64,000 bases of DNA from Mesorhizobium loti (GTDB lineage Bacteria > Pseudomonadota > Alphaproteobacteria > Rhizobiales > Rhizobiaceae): NCBI RefSeq assembly GCF_013170705.1, contig NZ_CP033334.1, positions 2,519,501 through 2,583,500 on the forward strand, read 5' to 3'. Below are positions 8,342 to 18,337 of this stretch, in pieces (the first letter of the stretch is position 1; every line of letters starts with the position of its first letter). The position numbers and the translations under genes are program-made. The notes under the pieces were generated by a model, which saw only the letters and a program-made list of their open reading frames with translations, was not told where the DNA came from and made no database searches.

Positions 8342-9451
8342 ATGCGCATCGACCGGATCAACGTCTACACGGCGCGGCTGCCCGTCAAGGGCGGCGCCTA
8401 TCGCATGGCCAGCGACGACGTAAAGTCGCTGGACAGTACCCTGGTCGAGATCGTGACGGATGACGGCCTGACCGGCTGGGGCGAGACCTGCCCGATCGGA
8501 CCGATCTACCAGCCGCATCACGCGCTCGGCGCCCGCGCCGCGATCGCCGAAATTGCCCCAGGCCTGATCGGCGCGGAGATTGCCTCGATCAGGCTTCTGG
8601 CGAAGCGGATGGACGAGCGCCTGAACGGGCATGGCTACGCCAAGGCCGCGTTCGACATGGCCTTTCTCGACCTCCTCGGCCAGAAGCTCGGCGTGCCCGT
8701 GTCGACGCTTCTGGGCGGCGCGCTCACGGATCGCGTACCGGCCTACTATTCGCTGATCGTCGGCCCGCCGGATGAAACGGCCAGGATCGCGGCCGACAAG
8801 GTGAAGGCAGGCTATCCGCGTCTGCAGGTCAAGATTTCGGGGCGTAATCTCGAAGAGGACGTGGCCACTGTCCACAAGGTCTGGGAGGCGGTCGGCTACA
8901 AGGCGCGCATCGCTGTGGACGGCAACAGAGGCCTGACGGCGGCCGCGGCAATCCATCTCGACAGGCTCTGCCAGGCGATCCCTTTCGTCCTAGAACAGCC
9001 CTGCAACACCATGGACGAGGTCGCGACGCTGAAGGGTCGCGTCACACATCCGGTCTATCTCGACGAGAGCACCGAGGACCAGAACGTGGTGCTGCGGGCG
9101 ATCTCGCTGGGCATCGCGGATGGTTTCGGCTTCAAGGTCACCCGCCTTGGCGGCCTCACCAAGATGACGACCGTGCGCGACCTTTGCGCCATCCGCTCGC
9201 TGCCGCACAGCTGCGACGATGCCTGGGGAGGCGACATCATCGCGGCGGCCTGCGTTCATCTCGCGGCGACCGTCGAGCCGCGCCGGATGGAAGGCGCATG
9301 GATCGCCCAAGAGTATATCGACGGGCATTTCGACCCTGGCAATCCGATTGTCATCCGCGAGGGGCATATCGCCGTGCCGCAGCGGCCAGGCCTGGGCGTG
9401 AAGCCCGAGCCCGGCATGTTCGGCCAGCCGATCGCCACATACGGAGCCTGA
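8342..9451 (+). CDS. Enolase-superfamily (mandelate racemase/muconate lactonizing) enzyme, hydroxyproline-type
   Basis: 369 aa with an enolase N-terminal cap and C-terminal barrel. Metal ligands are visible as AVDGNRG, LEQP and YLDEST, and the second-face lysine as GFKVTRLGGLTK. The C-terminal DAWGGDIIAAACVHLA resembles cis-3-hydroxy-L-proline dehydratases and hydroxyproline-betaine epimerases. The expected Lys-x-Lys reads Gln-Val-Lys (LQVKIS), so one canonical lysine is missing. The gene is 19 bp after the FAD/GcvT demethylase with GGGCCGAGAGAAG before the ATG, implying one operon for a methylated proline-like compound. Racemase versus dehydratase activity cannot be decided from sequence. 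Confidence 0.75.
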   Translation: MRIDRINVYTARLPVKGGAYRMASDDVKSLDSTLVEIVTDDGLTGWGETCPIGPIYQPHHALGARAAIAEIAPGLIGAEIASIRLLAKRMDERLNGHGYAKAAFDMAFLDLLGQKLGVPVSTLLGGALTDRVPAYYSLIVGPPDETARIAADKVKAGYPRLQVKISGRNLEEDVATVHKVWEAVGYKARIAVDGNRGLTAAAAIHLDRLCQAIPFVLEQPCNTMDEVATLKGRVTHPVYLDESTEDQNVVLRAISLGIADGFGFKVTRLGGLTKMTTVRDLCAIRSLPHSCDDAWGGDIIAAACVHLAATVEPRRMEGAWIAQEYIDGHFDPGNPIVIREGHIAVPQRPGLGVKPEPGMFGQPIATYGA

Positions 9452-9465
9452 TCAGAGCAGGGGCG

Positions 9466-9609
9466 GTGCATATCGAGGCATCCCCCGACATCGAGGCACA
9501 AGCATTCATGGCGACCGTATACGGAGCCATGCCTGCGGCCCGGGCGTTTGATGACCCGGAACGTTTCGACGTGATTGTGGAAACGCTTTTTCGTCGCATC
9601 CGCGCCTGA
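9466..9609 (+). pseudogene. Possible C-terminal remnant of a TetR-family regulator
   Basis: This short stretch translates to about 47 residues ending AFDDPERFDVIVETLFRRI, which resembles the last helices of TetR-family regulators. There is no start codon or helix-turn-helix upstream: the frame runs back into the preceding gene. It looks like a truncated relic. The next 109 bases (9,610-9,718) show nothing recognisable. Confidence 0.35.
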
Positions 9610-9718
9610 TGCCTGGCGCCAATGGCTGCCTCGAGCGGCAAGGCAGCCATGCGCGCCTTCGCCCGCGTGAGTGCTTGTTTGGCGGCGCGTTTCGTTGCCG
9701 GCAAAGGCGCGCCGCGCC

Positions 9719-10512
<794 letters not shown>

Positions 10513-10513
<1 letters not shown>

Positions 10514-11610
10514 CACCGGCTCCTCATGGCGCGGTTGCGTACATAGCTGTTGAACAGCACCGCGATGACCATCATGGCGCCCATGAACAGCTTGAACCAG
10601 TCCGTATCGATGCCGGTGTAGAAGATGCCCATCTGCACCACGCCGAAGATCAGGGCGCCGAACATGGCGCCGATGGCCGATCCATAGCCGCCGGTGAGCA
10701 GCGTGCCGCCGATGACGACGGCAATGATGGCCTCAAATTCCTTCTGCGTGCCGCGCAGCGTGTCGGCCGAGCCGGTGACCAGCACCTGGATCGCCGCGAA
10801 CAGGGCTGCCGCGAGGGCGGTCATGACGAACAGCGTGATCTTGGTGCGCGCCACCGGCACGCCGAGATCGCGCGCGGCATTGGCTTCTCCGCCGGCGGCG
10901 AAGATCCAGTTGCCGAAGCGGCTGCGCGTCAGCAGCCAGGTGCAGGCCAGTGTCAGCACGATCCACCACACGATCGACACCGGAATGCCTGATATGGACG
11001 GCAGGCCGTCCGCCCGCTTGCCGATCAGGCCGATGTCGGAAAGCCAGGCGATCAGGCCGGAGAACACCTGCCCCGAGAACAGGCTGTTGAGCGGATCGTG
11101 CAACGCCAGCTCGTGCACGCCCGACACCTGGGTTCGGCCTGAGATGCCGCGCGTGAGGCCGAGCGTGAGGCCACGCAGCATGAACAGGCTTCCGAGCGTC
11201 ACGATGAAGGACGGGAGGCCGGTCCTGACGACGGCGAGCCCGTTCAACGCGCCGATGCCACCGCAGACGGCAAAGGTGAACAGCAGCGAAAGCCAGATCG
11301 GCCAGCCCCAGAACACCGAAGGGATGGCGATGAGGATGCCGGCAAAGCCTATCATCGAGCCAACCGACAGGTCGAACTCGCCGGCGATCATCAGCAGGGC
11401 CACGGGTGCGGCGAGAATGCCAAGCTGGGCCGAGACTTCGAGGAAGTTGACGATGCCCTTGGCACTGAAAAGTCCCGAGCTTCCCGCCGTGACGGCGAAG
11501 AACACGAAGACCAGCACGGTGCCGGCCGCCGCGCCAAGTTCCGGCCTGCTCAACAGGCGGCTCAGGCGTGAGACCGACCGGACCCGCTCGTCGCGAATCT
11601 CTGAAACCAT
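10513..11610 (-). CDS. Sugar ABC transporter permease (RbsC/FrcC family)
   Basis: 365-aa inner-membrane permease of the carbohydrate uptake 2 type. It has about eight to ten hydrophobic segments and the family cytoplasmic-loop motif [17 protein letters not shown], which contacts the ATPase, followed by [14 protein letters not shown]. It lies 58 bp downstream of the binding-protein gene and overlaps the ATPase start. It forms the membrane pore of the transporter encoded at 9,719-12,625. Confidence 0.9.
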
Positions 11611-11668
11611 GACTGCTTTTGCCCTTCAGCTAGTAAAAGCGGCCGGAGCGAAGCCCCGGCCGCCAATG

Positions 11669-12625
11669 TCAGCGCTTGCCGAGTTTCGACAGCTCGATAA
11701 CCGAGGCGGCGGTGTCCTTGGTGACGAAGCCGGGGCCGGTCGGATAGTCGGCGATCGGCATGATCTTGTACTTCTTCCAGAGGTCGAACATGGCGACCGG
11801 GATGTAGCCCATGGCATATTGCTGGGCGTCGATGCCCCATTCCATCTTGCCGGCGACGACGGCCTGCAGGATCGTGGGGGAGAGATCGAACGTGCCGGTC
11901 TTCACCTTGCCCGAGAGGCCCATTTCATCAAGGGCGGCCAGCGTTGGCTCGGCGCCGCTGGCGCCGACGGCGAGGATGAACTGTGTGTCGGCATGAGCGG
12001 TCATGTAGGCGATCACGCGGTTCTTCATTTCGGTCGGGTCGATGACGCCGTTCATCACGGGGACGTCGACCCCCAGACCCTTGGCAAAGCCGGCGCAGCG
12101 GTCGTCAAGGCTCGAATTGCCGACCTCATGGTTGGCGCAGACCGCCTTGGTGAGCCCGAGCGCCTTGATGCGCTCTCCGGCCATGACACCCGCCTGGAAT
12201 TCATCCTGCCCCATGAACAGCAGGCCGCCAAGGTCATGGGTGAGCTTCGAGCCGCCGGAATCGATGACGATCACCGGGATGCCGGCGGCGACCGCGTTCT
12301 TGACCGGCGTCGAAAGGGCGGCCGCGTCGGGGATCGAGACAACCATGCCGTCGGGCTTCGAAGCCGTGATGGCGTCGATCATCTGCGCCATCTTGGCCAT
12401 GTCGAAGGTTTCGGGCGCCAGGTATTCGGCCTTGACGCCCAGGGTCTTGGCGGCATCGTCCATGCCGTTCTTGACCACCGACCAGTAGGGGTCGCCGCTC
12501 TGGCCATGGGTGACGAACACCACGCGCGTCTCATCGGCGGCCGCAAGGGTCGTGGCCGCCGCCATCATCGTGAAGCCGGCCAGCAGGCCAAGCGCAGGCT
12601 TTACTAATTTCGCAAGCGAAAACAT
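11669..12625 (-). CDS. Periplasmic sugar-binding protein (RbsB/FrcB family)
   Basis: 318-aa secreted binding protein. The start at 12625 follows a strong ribosome site (ACAGGAGGTT), and the product begins MFSLAKLVKPALGLLAGF with a signal peptide cleaved near AAADE (residues 27-31). The mature part starts RVVFVTHGQSGDPYWSVVKNG, the first strand and sugar-binding loop of periplasmic-binding protein family 4. It delivers ligand to the permease/ATPase encoded downstream. The 113-bp gap to the isomerase gene may allow separate control. An in-frame upstream start at 12742 would remove the signal peptide from the N-terminus. Confidence 0.88.
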   Translation of the reverse strand: MFSLAKLVKPALGLLAGFTMMAAATTLAAADETRVVFVTHGQSGDPYWSVVKNGMDDAAKTLGVKAEYLAPETFDMAKMAQMIDAITASKPDGMVVSIPDAAALSTPVKNAVAAGIPVIVIDSGGSKLTHDLGGLLFMGQDEFQAGVMAGERIKALGLTKAVCANHEVGNSSLDDRCAGFAKGLGVDVPVMNGVIDPTEMKNRVIAYMTAHADTQFILAVGASGAEPTLAALDEMGLSGKVKTGTFDLSPTILQAVVAGKMEWGIDAQQYAMGYIPVAMFDLWKKYKIMPIADYPTGPGFVTKDTAASVIELSKLGKR

Positions 12626-12738
12626 AGAACCTCCTGTTTGTTTTCCGCCGCCGCAATTACGGTCGGCGGTTCCAGTTGCCCCTTTATTCCAGTTCCATTC
12701 CTCAGCACTGGTTCCCTGGGGGCCGCACGCGGCCCCAA

Positions 12739-13638
12739 TCATTCAATGACGGTAAATCCGGCTTCCTTCGCCATGCGCAACAGGTTCTGGAAGCCCATTG
12801 TCGCATAGGTCAGTGGGATCGCCCTGCTGGGATCCTGCTCGGCCTCGACGACCAGCCAGCCGCTGTAACCATTGTCGGCCAGCACGCGCAAAATAGTGGG
12901 ATAGTCGATGGAGCCGTCGCCGGGAACGGTGAAGATCCCTTCCATGACCGCGCCCATGAAACTCATGTCCCTGGCGCGGGCACGCTCGAGCACGGCCTTG
13001 CGGGTGTCCTTGCAATGCACATGCACGACGCGTTTGACCTGCGCCTTGATCAGGGCCAGCGGGTCGCCGCCCGAAAAGATCGAATGGCCGGTGTCGTAGA
13101 GCAGGCCGACCGCTTGGCCGGTGTGGCGCATCAAGAGGGCCACTTCGGCATCGGTCTCGACGATGGTCCCCATATGGTGGTGAAAGGCCATGCGCACGCC
13201 GAAATCCGCCATCCGTTCAGCGAGTGCCGTCAGCTTGCGGCCATAGGCCGGCCATTCCTCCGCGCTGAGGACCGGGCGCTGCGAGATCGGCCCCCAGATG
13301 GCGTTGTGGCGCCCGCGCGAGGTGTCGGCATAGACAACATGAGTCGAGCCCATATCCTTCAAAAGCTGGAGATGCGGCGTGATCGCATCCATCTCCGCGC
13401 CGACGTCCTTTTCGTCGCAGCGGCCATCATACCAGCCGGAAACCACCGCAAGGCCATGGCGCTGCATGATCGGCTTCAGTTCGGACGACCGGCGCGGAAA
13501 CTTGCCGCCAAGTTCGGTGCCGGAATAGCCGGCCTGCCTGGTTTCTGCCAGACACACCTCCAGCGGCGTGTCGCCGCCGAGTTCCGGCACGTCGTCATTG
13601 GTCCAGGTGATCGGATTGATGCCGATGCGAACCTTCAC
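12739..13638 (-). CDS. IolE-like inosose dehydratase / sugar phosphate isomerase
   Basis: 299-aa AP-endonuclease-2-type TIM barrel. MKVRIGINPITWTNDDVPEL at the N-terminus is typical of IolE (2-keto-myo-inositol dehydratase). Metal-ligand regions appear as FHHHMGT, LYDTGH, HVHCKD and VVEAEQDPS. Its start overlaps the oxidoreductase stop (ATGA), so the two are translated together. With the oxidoreductase and a family-4 sugar transporter the operon most plausibly handles myo- or scyllo-inositol or a related cyclic polyol, although iolB/C/D are not seen here. Confidence 0.75.
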   Translation of the reverse strand: MKVRIGINPITWTNDDVPELGGDTPLEVCLAETRQAGYSGTELGGKFPRRSSELKPIMQRHGLAVVSGWYDGRCDEKDVGAEMDAITPHLQLLKDMGSTHVVYADTSRGRHNAIWGPISQRPVLSAEEWPAYGRKLTALAERMADFGVRMAFHHHMGTIVETDAEVALLMRHTGQAVGLLYDTGHSIFSGGDPLALIKAQVKRVVHVHCKDTRKAVLERARARDMSFMGAVMEGIFTVPGDGSIDYPTILRVLADNGYSGWLVVEAEQDPSRAIPLTYATMGFQNLLRMAKEAGFTVIE

Positions 13639-14744
13639 GGGCGAACTCCTGATTGCTTAGACTGGGCAAGGTGATGGCGGGCGAGGCCGGCCAGCAGCGT
13701 CATGTCGCGACGGGCATGCTCGGCGGTGTTGCGCACGGGCGTGCCTTCGACGATCGCCGACCAGAAGCCTTTCAATTCCTCGACGAACGCCTCCTGGTAG
13801 CCACTGCGGATGTCCGCGCTGGAAAGCGTGTGGCCGCTGCCGGTGCGAACCGTCAGCCGCGTCGGCTGGTGGTTGAGGTAGGGCGAGGGGAATTCCAGCT
13901 CGAGCGAGGCGTCGTCGAAGTAGAGCGTGATGCGCTCGCGATAGTCGGGCAGCCTCGGAATGGCGACATGCGCCATGGTCCACAGCGCCTGGCCGTCGAG
14001 CAGCCGGACAGTGCCCTGGCCGCCTTCGCCTCTGGCGAAAAGCGAGGCGCCGACAATTTCGCCATCGGCGACGCCGAGCGCATCGAGCAGCCCATGGACG
14101 GCGTTCACGTCATGGACGATCGAGGAACAATAGGCGCCGACAAAGCCGCGAAAGGCGTCGGGATGATCGATGCCGGGCACCGCGCGCTCCACCTGCTCGC
14201 GCTGCTTGGCTTCGGTCGAGGCAACCAACCCCTCCGCGACGTCGTCACCCCGGCGAGTGGAGGTGTGCCGGATGAAGGGCCAGGCGTCGGGATCGTTGAC
14301 CTCGACCGAAATGTAGCGAAGCGTCCGCGCCGTGCCCGGCAGCATTTTCAGCGCCGCCTCGTAGCTCGGGTCGAAACGCTTCATGTAGCCGACCTGGAGC
14401 ACCTTTCCGGCGCGATCCCTGGCGGCGATCAATTCGTCGATGTCCGCGGCGCCGTAGCAAAGCGGCTTTTCGCAGAAGACATGCAGCCCGCGGGCGAAGG
14501 CGGCGAGAGTCTGTTCGCGGTGCAGCGCGTCCGGCGAGGCGATGACCACGGCATCGAGCGGCATCGCGAGAAGCGCGTCGAGATCAGGGAATGTCTCGAG
14601 GCCGAATTCCTCGCCGACGAAGGCACGGACCTTGCGCGACGGATCGTAGACGCCAACGATCTTGAACTGCCGGTGCAACTTGAGCAGATTCGGTATGTGC
14701 TCGACCTGGGCGACGCCACCCGCCCCGATCACTCCCACTTTCAT
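13635..14744 (-). CDS. Gfo/Idh/MocA-family oxidoreductase
   Basis: NAD(P)-dependent dehydrogenase of about 369 aa. The Rossmann fold starts MKVGVIGAGGVAQVEHIP, and the family EKP motif appears as CEKPLCYG near residue 95, with the conserved VGYMKRFDP. I start at ATG 14744 rather than 14753 because the fold begins immediately. First gene of the leftward sugar/polyol operon, divergent from the MocR-type regulator. It likely oxidises an inositol or sugar before the IolE-like step. Confidence 0.82.
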   Translation of the reverse strand: MKVGVIGAGGVAQVEHIPNLLKLHRQFKIVGVYDPSRKVRAFVGEEFGLETFPDLDALLAMPLDAVVIASPDALHREQTLAAFARGLHVFCEKPLCYGAADIDELIAARDRAGKVLQVGYMKRFDPSYEAALKMLPGTARTLRYISVEVNDPDAWPFIRHTSTRRGDDVAEGLVASTEAKQREQVERAVPGIDHPDAFRGFVGAYCSSIVHDVNAVHGLLDALGVADGEIVGASLFARGEGGQGTVRLLDGQALWTMAHVAIPRLPDYRERITLYFDDASLELEFPSPYLNHQPTRLTVRTGSGHTLSSADIRSGYQEAFVEELKGFWSAIVEGTPVRNTAEHARRDMTLLAGLARHHLAQSKQSGVRP

Positions 14745-14806
14745 GCACTGCATCGGCCAGCCCCATCTGAATCCGAACGCTTTTTTCTTGAGCCTAGGAC
14801 GCCTTT

Positions 14807-14848
14807 GGTTCCATTGTTAGAACCAGATTCCATTGATTTTCAGGAACC
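14807..14848. promoter_or_regulatory. Probable operator for the divergent MocR-type regulator
   Basis: In the roughly 100-bp gap between the oxidoreductase and the MocR-type gene, TTCCATTG occurs twice, at 14809-14816 and 14828-14835, a 19-bp period that puts both copies on one face of the helix. GGTTC-N8-GAACC (14807-14824) and a further GGAACC (14843-14848) overlap them. MocR/PdxR proteins commonly bind spaced direct repeats, so this is a credible site controlling both directions. Confidence 0.5.
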
Positions 14849-14850
14849 AG

Positions 14851-16320
14851 ATGAAGACCAGTTTTCCCATCGACGGCATCGCCCTGGATCGCGACGGTCC
14901 CGTCAATCTGCACCGGCAGCTCTATGTCCAGTTGCGCGGCCTGATCGAACGGCGCGTGCTGCCGAGCGGCCATGCGCTGCCCTCGACACGGGTCATGGCA
15001 CGGGATCTGAATGTGGGGCGCAACACGGTGATTGCCGCTTGCGACCAGCTCGCGCTGGAGGGCTACCTGGCCATACGGCCACGCAGGCCTTCGGTGGTCA
15101 TGGACCTGCCGACCCGTTCAGCGGCAGCGGAACATGTGTCTGTCGAGGACGCCAATCCGTTATCGCTGCGCGGGCAGACGATGCTCGCCCAACCCTATCA
15201 TCATGGCCGGCCGGGCATGCTCGCCTTTCATCCCGGCATGCCGGATCCGGACAATTTCCCGTTCAACACCTGGTCCAAACTGCTCAGCCGCCGCGCCAAA
15301 TTCGCGCATATCGATCTTTTCGGCACCTATCACGTCAAAGGCTATCCGCCGCTTTGCGAGGCGATAGCACGCTACCTCACCGCCTCGCGCGGGGTGAAGT
15401 GCACCGCCGAGCAGATCGTGGTGACCAATGGCGCCCAGTCGGCCTTCGATCTGCTGGCCCGGTTGCTGATCGATGAGGGCGACACGGTGTGGATGGAGGA
15501 GCCGGGCTATTATGGCGCCGGTTCAGCCTTTGTCTCGGCCGGGGCGAAACTGGCGCCGCTGCGCGTCAGCAATGCAGGCTGGAACCTCGATCCGCCGCCT
15601 GTCATTCCGCGCATGATTTTCGTGACACCCTCTTGCCATCACCCGCTCGGCATAACCATGCCGATGGAACAGCGGCTCAATCTGCTGCATATGGCCGAGA
15701 CCTGGCGCTCGTGGATCATCGAGGACGACTATGACGGCGAGTATCGGTTTCAGGGACAACCTATCCCGGCCCTGCAAGGCATCGGCGCGTCAAACCGGGT
15801 GGTGTATGTCGGGACCTTCGCCAAAATCCTTTTCCCGGCCATGCGCCTCGGCTTCATGGTGGCGCCCAAGGCGATCGATCACACGATCGTCTCGGCGCTG
15901 AGCGTCAGCGGCCAGTTCGCCCCGTTGCTGACCCAGGCCGCGCTCGCGGATTTCATGAATGAGGGGCATTTCACCCGCCATCTCAGGCGCATGCGGCGTC
16001 TCTACGCGGAGAGGCGGCAGTTCTTCCTGGAAAGCGCGCAAAGGCATCTCGGGGAATGGCTGGATTTCCACACGACCGAATCCGGCATCCAGGTCGTCGG
16101 GATTTTCCGCGGCAGATGCAGCGACAGGGCCGTTGCCGAGGCGGCCCTCCAGCAAGGCATCAACGTCTCGGCGTTGTCGATCCAGTACCGCCATGGCACG
16201 GAGCAGAACGGTCTTGTCATGGGCTTCGCGGCGGCCGATGCGCAGACGACCGAAAAGACGATGCAGAAGTTTCGCACCGCGCTGCAAAGCCATTTTTCGC
16301 GAATGAACGATCTCGGCTGA
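14851..16320 (+). CDS. MocR/PdxR-type regulator (GntR HTH plus aminotransferase fold)
   Basis: About 489 aa. Residues 15-85 form a GntR winged helix (QLYVQLRGLIERRVLPSG, LPSTRVMARDLNVGRNTV). The rest is a fold-type I aminotransferase domain, with YHVKGYPPLCEAIARYL, EDDYDGEYRFQG, and the PLP lysine in GTFAKILFP. Such proteins sense PLP or amino compounds and usually activate a divergent operon while repressing themselves. Here the divergent operon is for sugar/polyol uptake, which is unusual for MocR, although the founding MocR belongs to rhizopine (an inositol derivative) catabolism. Confidence 0.85.
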   Translation: MKTSFPIDGIALDRDGPVNLHRQLYVQLRGLIERRVLPSGHALPSTRVMARDLNVGRNTVIAACDQLALEGYLAIRPRRPSVVMDLPTRSAAAEHVSVEDANPLSLRGQTMLAQPYHHGRPGMLAFHPGMPDPDNFPFNTWSKLLSRRAKFAHIDLFGTYHVKGYPPLCEAIARYLTASRGVKCTAEQIVVTNGAQSAFDLLARLLIDEGDTVWMEEPGYYGAGSAFVSAGAKLAPLRVSNAGWNLDPPPVIPRMIFVTPSCHHPLGITMPMEQRLNLLHMAETWRSWIIEDDYDGEYRFQGQPIPALQGIGASNRVVYVGTFAKILFPAMRLGFMVAPKAIDHTIVSALSVSGQFAPLLTQAALADFMNEGHFTRHLRRMRRLYAERRQFFLESAQRHLGEWLDFHTTESGIQVVGIFRGRCSDRAVAEAALQQGINVSALSIQYRHGTEQNGLVMGFAAADAQTTEKTMQKFRTALQSHFSRMNDLG

Positions 16321-16357
16321 AAACCGGGATCGTTCGTTGTTTCGAAGACAGCGGCTC

Positions 16358-17560
16358 CTACGCCGCCTGCAATTCCCGTCGCGGCAGCGGCGGAAAGGCT
16401 ATCGCTATGCCCGCCGCTCCGAGCCCGATCAGGGCCGAGCCGATGAAAAGCCAGTGATAGCTGGCGTAGGCGTCGAATATCATGCCGCCGGCGAGCGGTC
16501 CCAAGGCCATGCCGAGGCTGGACAGCATGGTGGCGGCGCCGAACACGGTGCCGAGGATACGCTGGCCGAAATATTCGCGCGCCAGCACGGCATAGAGCGG
16601 CATGACGCCGCCATAGGTGGCGCCGAAGATGACGGCCAGCATATAGAACTGGTCGAGCTGGCTGACCGTTAGATAGGCGGCGATGACGATTGCCTGGATC
16701 GCGAGGCCGGCGACCAGCACCGGCTTGACGCCCATCCGGTCGGCCAGCACGCCGTAGAGAAGCCTGCCGCCCAGGCCGGCGAGACCCTCGACACTGTAGA
16801 TCGTGACCGCCGCCATGGGCGCGACGCCGCACAGCATGGCATAGCTCACCATATGGAAGATCGGGCCGGAATGGGCCGCGCAGCAGGCGAAAAAGGTCAG
16901 CCCGAGCACGATGAACTGCGGCGAGCGCAGCGCCTGGCCGACGCTCATGCCCGCACCCTCGGCGACCGGCGCGGAAGCCGCGTCGGCAATAGCGGGCTTG
17001 GGCGGCTGGCGCACCAACAGCACCGCCGGCAGCAACAGCACCCAGGCCATGATGCCGATATCGAACATGGCGGCGCGCCACTCATAGGCCGAGATGAGCC
17101 AGCGGGCGAAGGGCGAGATCGTCATCGGGGCGACGCCCATGCCGGCGGAGACCAGCGAAACCGCGAGGCCGCGGTGGGTGTCGAACCAGCCCGTGGTCAG
17201 CGCGATCATCGGCGCGAAGAAAGCGCTGGCGGCAAGTCCGACGAGGACGCCATAGGTGATCTGGAAGGTCAGGAGCGAGCCGGCGCGGCTGGCCAGTACC
17301 AGCGCCAGCCCGAGCAGCACGGCACCGATCGACACGACGAGACGGGCGCCGAAGCGGTCCGAAAGGGCACCCCAGGCGAAGCCGCCAAGGCCCATCACCA
17401 GGAAGTTGAGCGTCATGGCGCTTGATATGCCGGCGCGCGACCACTGCGTGTCGAGCGCCATCGGCTCAAGAAAGATCGCCAGCGAAAACATCGTGCCGAT
17501 GGCGACACAGGACATCAGCGCGCCTGCCGCGACGATGACCCAACGATAGGAAAGGTTCAT
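16358..17560 (-). CDS. MFS transporter (OxlT-like monocarboxylate type)
   Basis: 400-aa inner-membrane transporter with about 12 hydrophobic segments. The family loop between helices 2 and 3 is GALSDRFGARLVV and the internally repeated loop reads GVLADRMGVKPVLV. The start MNLSYRWVIVAAGALMSCVA resembles oxalate/formate and monocarboxylate transporters. Convergent with the MocR-type gene, and 148 bp from the end of the Lrp gene. The substrate is unknown. Confidence 0.8.
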   Translation of the reverse strand: MNLSYRWVIVAAGALMSCVAIGTMFSLAIFLEPMALDTQWSRAGISSAMTLNFLVMGLGGFAWGALSDRFGARLVVSIGAVLLGLALVLASRAGSLLTFQITYGVLVGLAASAFFAPMIALTTGWFDTHRGLAVSLVSAGMGVAPMTISPFARWLISAYEWRAAMFDIGIMAWVLLLPAVLLVRQPPKPAIADAASAPVAEGAGMSVGQALRSPQFIVLGLTFFACCAAHSGPIFHMVSYAMLCGVAPMAAVTIYSVEGLAGLGGRLLYGVLADRMGVKPVLVAGLAIQAIVIAAYLTVSQLDQFYMLAVIFGATYGGVMPLYAVLAREYFGQRILGTVFGAATMLSSLGMALGPLAGGMIFDAYASYHWLFIGSALIGLGAAGIAIAFPPLPRRELQAA

Positions 17561-17708
17561 GCAAATCTCCCATGCCAGAGCGCAGCGCCGAGCGCTGCTT
17601 GCGTCCGAAGGACGCTTCCGTCGAGGCCGATCCTACAATCTGGTTGCATTTTTTATCCAGTTTGGAATGGCGCTGTTTTCCAGCTGCCCCCGCGCCTTGC
17701 GGGCGCTG

Positions 17709-18167
17709 TCAGATCGGCAGTTCCAGCGTGTATTTGATCGTCTGGCTGGGGACGTCGGTCTTGACGTTCTGGACGCCCTTGATGCGGCTCAGATGCTCCG
17801 ACTGGAAGCGGCGGTAGTCGTCGATGCTAGCCGCCACGATGCGCACCATGGCGTCGCAGTCACCCAGCATCAGGTAGCATTCCATGACCTGGGGCAGCTT
17901 GGCCACTTCGGTGGCGAAATGCTCGATCGTGTCCTCGTCCTGTGCCTTCAGCCAGATGCGGGTGAAGAAGGTGAGGCCCTTGCCGATGCTGGCCGGGTTG
18001 AGCACGGCGACATAGCGGTCGATGACGCCGGCTTCCTCCAGCAGCTTGACGCGCCTCAGGCAAGGCGAGGGCGACAGGCCGACCTCGTTGGCCAGATCGT
18101 TGTTGGCCATGCGGCCGTCGCGCTGCAGCGCGCGCAGGATGCGTTTGTCGATGTCATCCAGCTTCAT
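17709..18167 (-). CDS. Lrp/AsnC-family transcriptional regulator
   Basis: 152 aa. MKLDDIDKRILRALQRDGR starts the winged helix-turn-helix, with NDLANEVGLSPSPCLRRVK as recognition helix, followed by the RAM ligand-binding domain (residues 65-150). Divergent from azlCD, as AzlB/Lrp regulators often are, so control of branched-chain amino acid export is likely. It binds an amino acid effector, probably leucine or similar. Confidence 0.9.
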   Translation of the reverse strand: MKLDDIDKRILRALQRDGRMANNDLANEVGLSPSPCLRRVKLLEEAGVIDRYVAVLNPASIGKGLTFFTRIWLKAQDEDTIEHFATEVAKLPQVMECYLMLGDCDAMVRIVAASIDDYRRFQSEHLSRIKGVQNVKTDVPSQTIKYTLELPI

Positions 18168-18337
18168 GGCTCACAATTCCATTTTATTGGCCACGCGTGA
18201 CATCAGATGCCAAAATTGAACGACATACAACAATCTTCGCAACCAAATTGCGGAGAAATGTGGGTACATTTGCCGCCGGTATCATGAGAGTTCGAACCCA
18301 GGGAAGCGGCGGCCGCGAGGCCGGCCGATGGCAAGCC

